64,000 nt of DNA. Source: Phaeosaccion multiseriatum (taxonomy: Eukaryota; Ochrophyta, other classes). The notes under the pieces were generated by a model. It had not been told where the DNA came from. It searched no databases and saw only the letters and a program-made list of their open reading frames with translations. Positions within the stretch are counted from its first letter, which is position 1, and every line of letters starts with the position of its first letter. Below are positions 46,978 to 59,110 of this stretch, in pieces. The translations under genes were made by a program, and so were the position numbers. The DNA lies in NCBI GenBank assembly GCA_965112735.1, contig OZ218950.1:5828001-5892000 (forward strand), read 5' to 3'.

Positions 46978-47284
46978 ATCTCCCGTCCTGACACCCCCCT
47001 GCCCTCTGCCTTGACACCGACCCACCCACCCACCCACCCCCTGTCCTGACACCAACCCCACCTCGAGCGCTTCAAAGTCCTCCTCAGTGAGCCTAAGCCC
47101 GGCCAGGCCAAGGGCACTACGGAAGCGATAGGGAGTGACCAATCCATGTCTCAAGCGATCTTCAATGAGGAAGAACTCGCCGAGGTCACAGCGGCGGTCC
47201 CTTGCCATGCGGCGGACGGCCTCGAGAGCACGGGTTAGACGAGGAGTGTCGCCTGCATGTGGGTATAGTGGGGGCCGGGGCGGG

Positions 47285-47319
<35 letters not shown>

Positions 47320-48968
47320 GAGGAGGAGGAGGAGGAGGAGGAGGAGGAGGAGGAGGAGGAGGAGGAGGAGGAGGAGGAGGAGGAGGAGGAGGAGGAGGAG
47401 GAGGAGGAGGAGGAGGAGGAGGAGGAGGAGGAGGAGGAGGAGGAGGAGGAGGAGGAGGAGGAGGAGGAGGAGGAGGAGGAGGAGGAGGTGGTGGTGGTGG
47501 TGGTGGTAGAATGGGACGAGAGAGAAGAGGGTGTTTGAGTGGCGGTGGGGCGTGGGGAGGGTGCTGACAGCGAGCAGGCAGGAGGGAGGGGGGCAGGCTG
47601 GCAGGCAGGCAGACAGGCCGGCAGAGAGGCCGGCAGAGAGGCAGAGAGGCAGACAGATAGGCAGACAGACAGGCAGGCAAGTGGTCAAGCAGGCAGAGAG
47701 GGAGGTGCCCTGCGCGATGCGCTTTTGGTAGAAGTCAAGCAGCTCTTGTCTGCTTGACTTACCGTGCTTGTCTCCGTCGTCGTGCTGGGGCGCCATGGTC
47801 TGTGGCACGGCCAAGGCGGGCAAACCCTTGCTGTTGCCGCCGCTGCTGCCGGCCATGCCACTGAGCCAGGGCTGAGAGGCAGACTCGCGCAGCTCAGCGA
47901 GATACTGAGTGGCGTTGGGCACCTCCCGGGGGGTAGTGAGCGGATCCTGAGGGGGTTTGAGGTCATCGGTGTCAGGTCACAGGTGTCAGGTTACAGAGAA
48001 GGTAGAAGCACACGGGTATACAGGTAGGTGGGTATGTATGTAGGTAGGTAGGTAGGGAGGTAGGGAGGTAGGGAGGCGGGTAGGGAGGGAGGCGGGAGGT
48101 GCACACACACACACTCTCTCTCTCTCGGACATGCACCTACACACACACGGCGACTACTTGTACTACCAACTTTGTTCGCTTACCTTGGCCATCTCCACCG
48201 CTTTGAGGAAGGCCTTGCAATTGACCTCTTCTGCCCAGGGCCCCAGAGTGGGCTGTCTGAACTTGCGGCAGAGGGCGTCAAACACCCTCGCGTTGGGAAG
48301 GAGGTGCTCACGGCCTAAGGCACGCTTCATGGCCGTGGCGGTAATGTAGCCCCTGGATGGAGTGCGGATGAGGAAGGACGTGATGAGGAAGTGGGAGGGA
48401 ATAAGTCACAGAGTAAGGAGCAAGGATGGGGAATGAAGAGGGAGAGTATATGGACTTAAAAGGAATCAACCTCAGTTTTACGTCTGTGTGTGGGAATTAA
48501 GAGGGAGGAAACGGGGAGGAAAGTGGGAGGATGTAAGTCAATGGTTGTGTGGGTGGGCGGGTGTGTGAGGGAGGTGGGGGAGTGGAGGAATGGCGACGGG
48601 CATCGGCTCGTGTGTGTGGGGGGAGGGAGGGGTAGTGCCTGTTTCTCCCTCTCCCTCCTACCTGTTGTTCCTATCGAAGTCCGCAAAGAGTGCCTCTTGA
48701 TTGATCCTCCGAGCCTCCACGCGCATACTCAACTCCCTGAGGAACTGTCGCACCAACAGGTCCTCCGCTGCAGTTGGCGACGGCAGTATGTCGCACACGC
48801 CTGCCAGCTTGCCGGTCACGTCCCTCGCCTCGCGCATGCTGGCCGCTGGGGATGGCAGTCGATGGGTGGAAGTGGATGGGGGTGGGGAGAGTGAGAATCA
48901 CACATACATGCACACACACACAACACACCCTTCCCCCATCGCCTACCACACGCGCGCACACACACACT

Positions 48969-49013
<45 letters not shown>

Positions 49014-51432
49014 GGGTCCAGCCTCTGCGTCTTCCTGGGCATCTGCTCCACCACAAAGACGCTGTCCACGTCACGTACAAAGGCCTTTGGAGGCATATGG
49101 GCAAGGAGGCGGCGTATGGGATCAGAGCACAGCAGAGAGGAGGGTTGGGCGGTGTAAAGCAAGGAGACCCAAGTAGACCAAGCAGCCAGACCCAAGTAGA
49201 CCAAGCAGCCAGACGCACGCGTGACCTGTCGTAGAGAAGAGTGAACCCTTCCCACACCTCTGGCCCCCCTCTGCCTCCCCTAATTACGTAAGCTTACTGC
49301 CTCTCGCATGCCTCTCAGGGTTAAGCCTCTCTTCTCATATGCCTCTCATATGCTTGTATACATACATACCTACACTCTCCCATACATACATACATACATA
49401 CAGACATACATACATACATACATACATACATACATACATACATACGTACATACATACATACATACATACATACATACATACATACATACATACATACATA
49501 CATACATACATACATACATACATACATACATACATACATACATACATACATACATACATACATACATACATACATACATACATACACACATACCTTGTAG
49601 CGGATGAGGAGGGTCCCGTCTGCCGGACTCACACCCTTTTGCCCCCCCGGACCGGCGTAGTGAGCGCACAAAGTGGACAACTCGTCATCGGAGAGGGCAG
49701 GGTGCCCTGCCATACACACGCCCCGAGCGAACTGAGCCTGTGTTACCATGCCTTTGTTGGGTTGTTAGAGGGAGTTGGAGTTTTGAGATTTTGTGTGTGG
49801 TAATGGTGGTGTGGGATGGAGTGGTGCGTTGGAGGGGCGGTTAGGTAGGTAGGCAGGTAGGTAGATAGGTGGGTAGGTACGTGGGTAGGTAGGTGGGTAG
49901 GTAGGTAGGTAGGTAGGTAGGTAGGTAGGTAGGTAGGTAGGTAGGTAGGTAGGTAGGTAGGTAGGTAGGTAGGCAGGTAGGTAGGTAGGTAGGTAGGTAG
50001 GTAGGTAGATACGTAGGTGGGTAGGTAGGTAGGTGGGTAGGTGGGTAGGTAGGTAGGTAGGTAGGTGGGTAGGTAGGTAGGTGGGTAGGTAAGTGGGTAG
50101 GTAGGTAGGTGGATAGGGAGGTAGGTAGGTAGGTGGGTGGGTAGGTAGATGGGTAGGTAGGTAGGTAGGTGGGTTGGTAGGTAGGTGGAGAGGTAGGTAG
50201 GAAGTAATGAGGTGGGTAGGTAGTGAGGTGGGTAGGTAGATAGGTGGGTAGGTAGGTGGGTAGGTTGGTACGTAGATGGGTAGGTGCGTAGGTAGGTGGG
50301 TAGGTAGGTGGGTAGGTAGGTGGGTAGGTAGGTAGGTGGGTAGGTAGGTGGGTTGGTAGGTGGGTAGGTACGTGGGTCGGTAGGTTGGTGGGTAGGTAGG
50401 TAGGTAGGTAGGTAGGTGGGTAGGTAGGTGGGTAGGTAGGTAGGTGGGTGGGTAGGTAGGTGGGTAGGTAGGTAGGTAGGTGGATAGGTAGGTAGGCAGG
50501 AAGTAATGAGGTGGGTAGGGAGGTAGGTTGGTAGGTAGGTAGGTAGGTAGGTAGGTGGGTAGGTAGGTAGGTAGGTGGGTAGGAAGGAAGGAAGGAGGGA
50601 GGTAGGTAGGTAGGTAGGTAGGTGGGTAGGTAGGTAGATTGGAGGGATGGAGGGGTGGAAGAAGGGGGCTTGTTAGATGCAAGACGTGGGTGGGTGCTGG
50701 GGATGCAAGTTGCGCTGGGGTGGGGAGATAGGAGAAGGAGAAGGCGAGAAGAAGGAGAAGAAGGAAGAGGACGAGAAGGAGGACGAGGAGGAGGACGAGG
50801 AGGAGGAGAAGGAGGAAAGACGAAGGCGAAATATCTGCATGCCTCCCTTTCTCCCTTTCTCCCTCCCTTCTTCCCTCCCTCCCTCCTTCCCCCCTTCCCT
50901 CCTTCCCTCCCTCCCTCCTTCCCTCCCTCCCTCCCTCCCTCCCTCCCTCCCTCCCTCCCTCCCTCCCTCCCTCCCTCCCTCCCTCCCTCCCTCCCTCCCT
51001 CCCTCCCTCCCTCCCTCCCTCCCTCCCTCCCTCCCTCCCTCCCTCCCTCCCTCCCTCCCTCCCTCCCTCCCTCCCTCCCTCCCTCCCTCCCTCCCTCCCT
51101 CCCTCCCTCCCTCCCTCCCTCCCTCCCTCCCTCCCTCCCTCCCTCCCTCCCTCCCGCCCTCCATCCATCCCTCCCTCGCCTTGCTCACCTATCTTATGCT
51201 TATCATAGTCCACAAAGGCCTCGGAAAGCCTGGAGCGGGAAACCGTCGTAGTGTCCCGAAAGTCCGCCAGGAGGGCATGCAGATCCCGCGAACGGCTCCT
51301 CCCAAACAGCTGAATGCCCGTTCGGTTCGCCCCAGACAGTAACACACCACTCCCGCCGCCACCTGGACTGCAGTGATACGGCACATCGCTCCCCACACCA
51401 TCACCACTGCTGCCACTGCTGTCATCGCCAGT

Positions 51433-51493
<61 letters not shown>

Positions 51494-51760
51494 TTCTTCT
51501 CTGACTTCTCCTCTTGTCCGCTGCTCCCCCCGCTTCGCATGGCCATTTGTCCCGGGCGAGGAGCCGGAGTGGCAGCAACAGCAGGAGCAGTTGGTGATAC
51601 AGCAGCAGCACCAGTGCCATCTGTGCATGAGGCTGCATCGCCCCCAGCCCCTTGCTCCACCTCTCTCAGAAAGTCTCGGTAGTTGACAAAGGTGCCCCGG
51701 GGAGCGCTGTGCGTGTGGTAGTTGTCCGCGGCGAAGCGCTCACAGAGGAGACCGACGAGT

Positions 51761-51805
<45 letters not shown>

Positions 51806-52943
51806 GGGGGTTTATGGGGAGGGGGAGGGGGTGAGGGGCGTGTGTATGTTTGGTACAAGCAGGGGGTAGGGGGTGATGATGTGTGGGTGGGAGGGGAAGG
51901 GAGGGAGGGAGGGAGGGAGGAGGAGGAGGAGGAGGAGGAGGAGGGGGAGGAGGAGGGGGAGGAGGAGGAGGAGGAGGAGGAGGAGGAGGAGGAGGAGGAC
52001 GAGGAGGAGGAGGAGGAGGAGGAGGAGGAGGACGAGGAGGAGGAGGAGGACGAGGAGGAGGACGAGGAAGAGGAGTAGGAGGAGGAGGAGGACGAGGAGT
52101 AGGAGGCGGGGGAGGAGGAGGAGGAGGAGGAGGAGGAGGAGGAGGAGGAGGAGGAGGAGGAGGAGCAGGAGGAGCAGGAGGAGGAGGAGCAGGTGGGGGT
52201 GGGTGGCACTGTAGCGCAGCGGAAGCGCTGGACGCACTGCACGCATACACACATGCACACACACACGCACTCACTCACGCACTCACTTACGTACGTAGTC
52301 ACTCACGCACACACCCACTCACCTCCTATTGAGCGGCAACAGCCTGTGGCGGCTCAACGCCCTTTCGAACTGATCTCTGGGGATGGCCATCTCATGCCGA
52401 GTGTCGAAGTCAGTGAACACGGGCAGCAGGAGGATACGCTCCCGCACTATCTCCGTACGCATCACCTCCAGTGCATCCTAAGGGGGAGGGGGAGGGGAGG
52501 GGAGGGGAGGGGAGGGGAGGGGAGGGGAGGGGAGGGAGGGAGGGAGGGAGGGAGGGAGGGAGGGAGGGAGGGAGGGAGGGAGGGAGGGAGGGAGGGAGGG
52601 AGGGAGGGAGGGAGGGAGGGAGGGAGGGAGGGAGGGAGGGAGGGAGGGAGGGAGGGAGGGAGGGAGGGAGGGAGGGAGGGAGGGAGGGAGGGACGGACGA
52701 CGGACGGAGGGACGGAGGGAGGGACGGAGGGAGGGACGGAGGGAGGGACGGAGGGAGGGAGGGAGGGAGCAGGGTAAGTTTCCGGGGAACACACGCACGC
52801 ACTCACGCACACACACAATGGGACGCACGCACGTACCTCAAGGGCCGCGACATCCTGGGGCGACCTCTCTTCCTTCTCCTCATCACCATTGGCACTTCCT
52901 CGGCGGGTGGTACCGACAGCACCAACAGCAGAAGCAGTACGAG

Positions 52944-52981
<38 letters not shown>

Positions 52982-54056
52982 CGCTTCGCACTATTGTGGA
53001 CAATAGCAGGAGGCCTACCACCATTACCACCATTACCACCATTACCACCATTGGTAGCCATGGTGGCCTTGAGGTCGTCCGTCTCCCTCTGCAGGGCCTG
53101 CTTAGCGCAGACTGCGGTGAGGTCGGAGAGGAAGCGTCCTTGGGACACCTTGCCGCCGTGGGCACGGTCGGCGTAATGCGAGAGGAGGGTGGAGATCTGG
53201 GCCTCGCTCAGTGGCGTCCTGTGGAGAGGGACGGGAGGGTAGAAGAGAGGAAAGGAGGGTTTGCCGCCACAAGCATCATTTCCAGCGGCAGCAGCAGCAG
53301 CACCAGCAGCACCAGTCGCAAAAGCAGAATCAGTAGGGCCAGCAAGAGCAGCAGCAAAAACCACAGTGGCAAGCCCACCCCATCCTACCTCACCCTACCT
53401 CACCCTACCATACATCGCCGTACCACACCCCACCTCCTCCTCCTCCTCCTCCCTCACCCGTCTCCTCCTCTTCCTCCTCCTCCTCCTCCTCCTCCACCAC
53501 CCCACCTCTTCCACCCCACCTGAAGCAAGCATGTATGCCGTGGATGAGGTCGCTTGGCGAACACAGACCGCTGTGGCTTGCCGTCTTGCGCATCGAGTTG
53601 AAGAAGAAGTCCGTGACCTTCGCCCGCACATGCACACACACACGCGCACATCACGACAGTAGCAGGAGGAGAAGGCGGAGGGAGGGTAAGCGGCAGATTG
53701 AATGAGAGAAGAAGCGATGAGGAGGGCACACAAGTGCACACACACGCGCGCATACACGCACACACGCAGGCACACCGACACACACACACATACACACGCA
53801 CACACGCACGCACACACACACGCACACACGCACACACACACACACACACACGCAGACACACACACATACACACACACGCACGCACACACACACACGCACA
53901 CACACACGCAGGCACACCCACACACACACATACACACGCACACACGCACACACACACACACACACACACGCAGACACACACACATACACACGCACACACA
54001 CACACGCACACACACACACACGCACACACACAGACACACCCACCCACACACACACA

Positions 54057-54101
<45 letters not shown>

Positions 54102-54335
54102 CTGCTTTACCTGGAGCCTCCTGGCGTTGGTCTCCATGGCGAGGAGCGTGAGAAGCTCCGTGATACCATTGTTGCCTCCACTCTGGCTCTCGTGCATCTA
54201 TCGGGAGGGAGAGTTTCAGTTTCGGTCAGTATCGGGAGGGAGAGTTTGAGTTTCAGTCTAGCTCTGTATATCGATATCGAGGCGCTCTGGAGGAGCAAGA
54301 GCATGGGGCGATTAATTGTTCATGTGATGGAGCTA

Positions 54336-54371
<36 letters not shown>

Positions 54372-54622
54372 GTCTCTCTTCCGTATCGGTCTTTCAACGC
54401 CGCACCCCACCGCACCGCACCTGAAGAACTCTTCGCTCGAGGCTCGAAGCGAGAATCCCGCCCTCCTTCTCCATAACCTGACACCAGGTGCGTGGGTGCG
54501 TGCGTGCGTGCGTGCGTGCGTGTAATTGGGCCAACGTCGTTGGTCATTACCAGCGACGGGGGGGTGATTGAGTACAAGGTTAGCGAGCAAGGAGCGAGGG
54601 CAAGTGGAGCTGGAGTCCCCTC

Positions 54623-54659
<37 letters not shown>

Positions 54660-55095
54660 GTGTTGTCAAAGGCGAGAGAAGAGATAGGGAGAGAGACAGC
54701 GGTAGAACACAAAGCCTCGCCGAGGTGAACGCACCCACACTCATGTATGTACCCACACGCACGCCCCCACACACGTATTCGCACGCACACAAACCAATAC
54801 ACACCTGGTCGTGCAGGGCCTTGTAATTGCACATTCTTGCTTCCAAACCGGGCCCGTCCACCCGCAGAGTGAAGGCTCGGGCCAGAACGTGAGCGTACTC
54901 CTCGGGCCGCAGCAGCTTGTATTCATCCAGAAGACCGTATTGACTAAAGGGTTGGTTGGTTGGTTGGTTGGTTGGTTTTTGTGGTGGTTGGTTGGTTGGT
55001 TGGGTGGGTGGGTGGGTTGGATGTTTGATTTTGATGTGGAAGGAAGGAAGCCAAACCGGGAACGAACTTTAGCCCAGAGCGATGAGGATCAGAGC

Positions 55096-55144
<49 letters not shown>

Positions 55145-56828
55145 CAGACGGACGAAGAAACTTCCGATCGTTCAGTGATATTGACGCAAGCCATTCATTG
55201 ACTTACGAGAGCACTCGCACAAACTGCTCCCCGCTGACCAGCCCCACGCAGTTTCGATCGTAGTCCTGGAAGAGGAGCTTCACCACTCCGCCCTTCATCG
55301 CGCAGCTGCGGCGAATGTCCTCCAGCATAGCCTGCAGAACGGGGGGGGGGGGCGAAGGGAAGGGGATGGGAGGGGATGGAGAGGAGGCTGGGGTGAGAGA
55401 GAGGGTGTGCGGGTGGGGGCAGGGGGAGAGAGGGACACAGAGAGAGAGAGAGAGGAGAGAGGATAGAGGAGCAAGAGAAGTAGCAGCAGTTGGTGATACA
55501 GTCGTAGTACCACTCTACCTGTACGCGGATCCTCTCTTGTGGCTTGACGTGCTCGCTGTCCACACCAAACGAGGGCTTGTGCATCTTGGGGTCTGCACGG
55601 ACGGGGACCTTGCCCGGAGTACGGTGCAGGCCCTTCAGGACGAACACCTGTCCACAGAGGGAGGGGAAGGGCAGAGGGTTGCAGTTGCAGTTGCAGTTGC
55701 AGTTGCAGGTTATTGACGCAAGGGAGGGTAGGCGGAACGGAATGTGTTGATGATGGGCCGGCAGGTTGGCAGGCAGGTAGACAGGCAGGCGGGCACGTGG
55801 GTGGGTAGGTAGGAAGAAGTAGGTTCTGCTGACCGGCAAGGCCCACCAAGCTCCCATCTGCTGCCATCTGCGTCACTTGGTTCCCCTTCCCCACCTTGTT
55901 GGCCTGGTCACAGAATCGGGTGTATTCGATCATGTCGGGGTCTGCGGGCGATTGGTAGCGGTTCATGAGAATCTCCAGTTCCTCGTTGGACAGCCTTTGT
56001 AAGGAAGGGAGAAGAGAAGGCCATGTTGATGACCATGTTGATGATGCATGAAAGGTGCCGGTGAAAGCGGGCGTGAGCTTGTTGTTGTTGTTGTGGGGGG
56101 GGGGTGCTGAATGAAATGAGGAAAACAAGGGGAGATGCGCAGGTGTGACGATGGTGATCTTGCTACAGGAGGTGCAACCACTCAAGAGATGCACCTCATC
56201 GTACTAGGCCTTAATTGTGCGCAAATAGCAACGCTGTTGTGCTCCCCTCTCCCTCCTTCTCGCTCTAGTGTTTGCGTCATTCGCCCTCCCCCCCCCCCTC
56301 TTTCTCACTCCAGCTCCCTCTGCTTTTTGTTGCCTTTTACTGCTTTTACTCTTGTGCTCTCGCTTGCTGGCACGGCCGACCTACCTGATTCCCGCCAGGT
56401 CCATGGCTCTCCGGAAGGATGTCCTCGTGACCTTCTTCAGGGCGTGCAAGTCGTAGGTGGAGAAGAAGTCCTCGAGCCGCAGCCGGTTGTTACGGACGTG
56501 TACACGAACCTTTTGATATCAACATGCGCAGCACAAATGCCATCCAGATGATGATGATGATGATGATGGAAACGAAATTAAGGTCAAACAAAAGGAGAGG
56601 AAGGGGAAAGTTGCCTTTCCTTGCCAGTGGCATTTTCTCTGATATTCTCTTCTTCCCTTCCTTCCAGAAGCTTACCTTGTCTTTGATGGGTCTCACGATG
56701 CTGTCTTCCCCCTTGATCATGTGGCGAGGCCTCGTGGGCAGCGGATCTGAGCTCATTGTGTTGACACTAAGGAGGCTGGGGGCCGACAAGGACATGCCCA
56801 GGTTCGATTTCATCACCTCTGCCACCAT
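46527..56828 (-). CDS. EFCAB6: EFCAB6-like multi-EF-hand protein (1040 residues, 18 exons)
   Basis: Exons: 56676-56828, 56385-56509, 55895-55994, 55519-55647, 55207-55331, 54805-54943, 54111-54197, 53520-53617, 52837-53218, 52323-52477, 51189-51760, 49594-49751, 49012-49084, 48662-48845, 48184-48352, 47763-47946, 47062-47252, 46527-46625. All 17 joins keep phase. The chain has about seven EF-hand-like units, for example [34 protein letters not shown] and [20 protein letters not shown]. Each is followed by a leucine-rich helix and a Y-x-x-F segment ([10 protein letters not shown]). Several loops lack acidic residues and probably bind no calcium. Tandem degenerate EF-hands typify EFCAB6, a protein of sperm and ciliary axonemes. 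The divergent neighbour is also ciliary. The gene spans 10.3 kb for 3.1 kb of coding sequence because introns are packed with repeats. Confidence 0.75.
47298..47508. repeat. (GGA)n array in an intron
   Basis: About 63 GGA triplets followed by GGT triplets, in the intron upstream (minus sense) of exon 47062-47252. Confidence 0.95.
49360..49592. repeat. (ACAT)n array starting at a 5' splice site
   Basis: About 55 units. On the minus strand the donor GTATGT of exon 49594-49751 runs directly into TATG units. Confidence 0.95.
49835..50640. repeat. (TAGG)n array, about 0.8 kb
   Basis: TAGG tetranucleotides with frequent TGGG variants in a loose higher-order pattern. Left part of the 1.4-kb intron between exons 51189-51760 and 49594-49751. 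Confidence 0.95.
50846..51180. repeat. (CTCC)n array
   Basis: About 80 CTCC units, nearly pure from 50930 to 51150. Right part of the same intron as the TAGG array, beginning a few bases after the donor at 51188 on the minus strand. Confidence 0.95.
51900..52195. repeat. (GGA)n array with GAC interruptions
   Basis: About 90 triplets in the intron between exons 52323-52477 and 51189-51760. A (GA)n run at 51762-51800 follows and abuts the acceptor of the latter exon. Confidence 0.95.
52483..52770. repeat. (GGGA)n / (GGGGA)n array
   Basis: Pentanucleotide units at the left pass into about 50 pure GGGA units and then GGAC variants. On the minus strand the tract ends next to the acceptor of exon 52323-52477. 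Confidence 0.95.
53636..54100. repeat. (CA)n array, about 0.46 kb, in an intron
   Basis: CA dinucleotides with CG and TA interruptions and a higher-order period near 120 bp (repeated CAGGCACAC and CAGACACAC blocks), filling the intron between exons 54111-54197 and 53520-53617. Confidence 0.95.
55100..55143. repeat. (CAGA)n array in an intron
   Basis: About eleven perfect CAGA units in the intron between exons 55207-55331 and 54805-54943 of the EF-hand gene, near a (GGTT)n run at 54950-54977. Confidence 0.95.
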
Positions 56829-57066
56829 CCTGTCCTCCTTCTTGTGCTTCCTGGCAGTCTCCTCAGCTGGCTGCTTTTGTACTTTAGTCCTCGCTATACA
56901 TCTGGCCCTTTACCGAGTATGGACACAGGGCGGGCCTCGGCTCCGGCTCACAGGAAACTTGGCGTTTCATTTTCATTGGCTTATTCAAAAGGAAAGTTGT
57001 CCAGCAAGGAGTACTTAGCAAAAGGCCCAGAAGAGCTTCAAAGGGTAGAGGAGGGCCTTTACTGAG
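56829..57066. promoter_or_regulatory. Divergent promoter of two ciliary-type genes
   Basis: A 238-bp gap separates the ATG of the EFCAB6-like gene (minus) from the ATG of CYB5D1 (plus). No TATA box is evident. A shared regulatory region is inferred from spacing and related function only; I could not identify an RFX-type X-box by eye. Confidence 0.45.
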
Positions 57067-58593
57067 ATGGTGATGGAGGAAGAGCAGTCACAGGGAGGCA
57101 GCGAAGCCTCGCCGAATGGCGGGGACGACGCGAACAAGACAAAGGAAGTGGTGTACGTGACGCCAGACGATCTCTCGATGCACAACTGCGCTGAGGATTG
57201 CTGGGTCAGCCTCTTTGGAGAGGTACGTAGCTATAGAAAAGCGGGAAGGAAACGAAGACAGCCGGGACCTGCTGGAGGAAGCGACCAGCCAGTCTCTCCT
57301 CTGAGGCAGTGTCGCTTCCGTTACTCGGTACGGAGGGACGGAGGGCTCCCCTCCCTCGCCCACATCCCCACTCCACTCTGCCTTAGGACCTACTCTGAAC
57401 CCCTCCCCCCTCCCCCTGTACGTGTACCTCCCCTCGTGATCTTGATTTCTCAGGTGCTGGACTTGACCAAGCTTGTGAAGGAGCACAGCGGCCCATTAGC
57501 AGACCCCCTCATCGCTGCCGCAGGCACGGACATCACGCACTGGTTCAACGCCAACACCGGGGACCCAAAAATGTACGCCGCGCAACCCCATCATCCTCTG
57601 CACCGCTCTCGTATTCGAGTCCCCCCTTCCTCCTCACTTGCGTACGTCCCAAGTCGCAAGCCCCTTGACCAAAAGGAAGAGTGGTTTGACGCACACCTCC
57701 TGTCTTCTGCACCGCTTCCTGTTTGGTTCACTCGGTCGTACGCCCCTTCGTCCCTCCCCTTGCCCATTTCCTCACGCCCCCCTCCCCTCCCTTTTCCTTT
57801 CCTGTACCGCCCCCCCCCATCCCCGTCGCACTGGCCTGGCCTGGCCTGCCGTGTGCGCGCAGGGCTGTATCCGCCGAGACGGGCTTGCTCCTGCCGTACA
57901 CCCCCTTGGGGCGCTTCATTCACGTGCCGCCGCCCTTCCCAACATCGGCGTGGCAAACAAACTTCGGCTTGCCTTGGTGGAAAGACCCGACTCTCTCTAT
58001 TGGACAGGTGGGTGAATAAGGGGAGGGTGAATAACGGGAGGCTCTCGTCTTTCTTTGACCAAAGGGAATCAGCAGCACACCTGGCCCCGCTTGAATGTGT
58101 GTGTGTGGGTATTGTCTTGTGCTCTCTAGTCCCCTCATCCCTTGCGCCCGATCTACAGGGTCCGAAATAAACTTTCCACTCCCCCCTCCCTCCCTCCACC
58201 TCACCCCACCCCCCGTCCTCAGATGACGCGCAAGGCTCGGCGAGTGCGAGTAGTGAACATGCTAGCAAAGACCGAGGACGACTTAGTGGTGGCCAAGGAG
58301 GACACAATAAAGGACATTCAGGCCCGCTACGTCAACTACAATGCACACGCAGCAAGCTACACGTGGAAGGCTCTGAAGGACGATGTGAGTACGATGCGAA
58401 TCGTTTTCGAGGGTGCTCTGCTTGTGTGTGCTTTTGCTCGTGTGAGTGCTGCTGTGAGGTCAGGACTCGCGTGTGTCAGGGCTAGGGCTCGGTCGTTTGT
58501 TGGCGCCCTGTCTCTTTTGCTTTGAAAGGAGACTGGATGGGCCCTTCGCCTTCCCCCTTTGTACTACTGCGTTACTGCTGCTGCTGCTGCTCC

Positions 58594-58633
<40 letters not shown>

Positions 58634-59110
58634 GTGATGGTGTGGAAATTCACATCAGGTCGCCCCCCTCGAACTCCACCCACCACGATCCACTCCCCTC
58701 CTCCTTCCCTTGGGTGCTATTCCACCTTGGCCGCCTCTCTGCCCCTCCTGTTGTTGATAGTAGAAGGTCTTCTGCTTCTCCGGAACCTTCTTTGTTCACA
58801 GTGGGCTTGGTTCTTCCAACAAATCTCCCTCACTCCCCGTCGCCCTGACCCTCTCCCTCTTCTCTCCCTCTCCCTCTCCCCTCCCCCGCCCCTCTCCCTC
58901 TTCTCCGCCTCCGTATCATCCCCCCTCCCTCCCTGTATGTCTATCCGTCTGCCTTTCTGACAGGCGTTCTTCTCAGTGGACATGGGCCTGACCCTGGAAG
59001 AGAACGGGGTGGCGGATGACGACTCGGAAATGGAGCGTTTGCAGATCGAAGACGATTACTACACACCGGTCTTGCACATTTACTTCAACGATGATCTCAC
59101 TATAGCTTGA
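57067..59110 (+). CDS. CYB5D1: Cytochrome b5 domain-containing protein 1
   Basis: Exons 57067-57222, 57454-57572, 57863-58007, 58223-58384 and 58964-59110 give 242 residues, close to the ~230 of animal CYB5D1; all phases match. The b5 domain shows DDLSMHNCAEDCWVSLFGE, VLDLTKLVKEHSGPLADPL and GTDITHWFN; the histidines of HSGP and THWF match the two axial heme ligands. The family-specific C-terminal region follows: TPLGRFIHVPPPFPTSAW, NYNAHAASYTWKAL, LEENGVADDDSEME and YTPVLHIYFNDDLT. CYB5D1 is required for assembly of radial-spoke heads and ciliary beating in animals and green algae. Its presence argues that this organism makes motile flagella. The promoter is shared with the EFCAB6-like gene. 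Confidence 0.93.

Noticed and set aside
49765-52302. 845-codon minus-strand frame of Pro-Thr-Tyr, Gly-Arg-Glu and Ser repeats
   Set aside because: It is mostly translated TAGG, CTCC and GGA arrays. Only 51189-51760 is an exon of the EF-hand gene in that frame.
46527-59110. Assignment of the window to Nannochloropsis
   Set aside because: The repeat style and gene mix are compatible, but that genus lacks flagella, whereas CYB5D1 and an EFCAB6-like gene are intact here.
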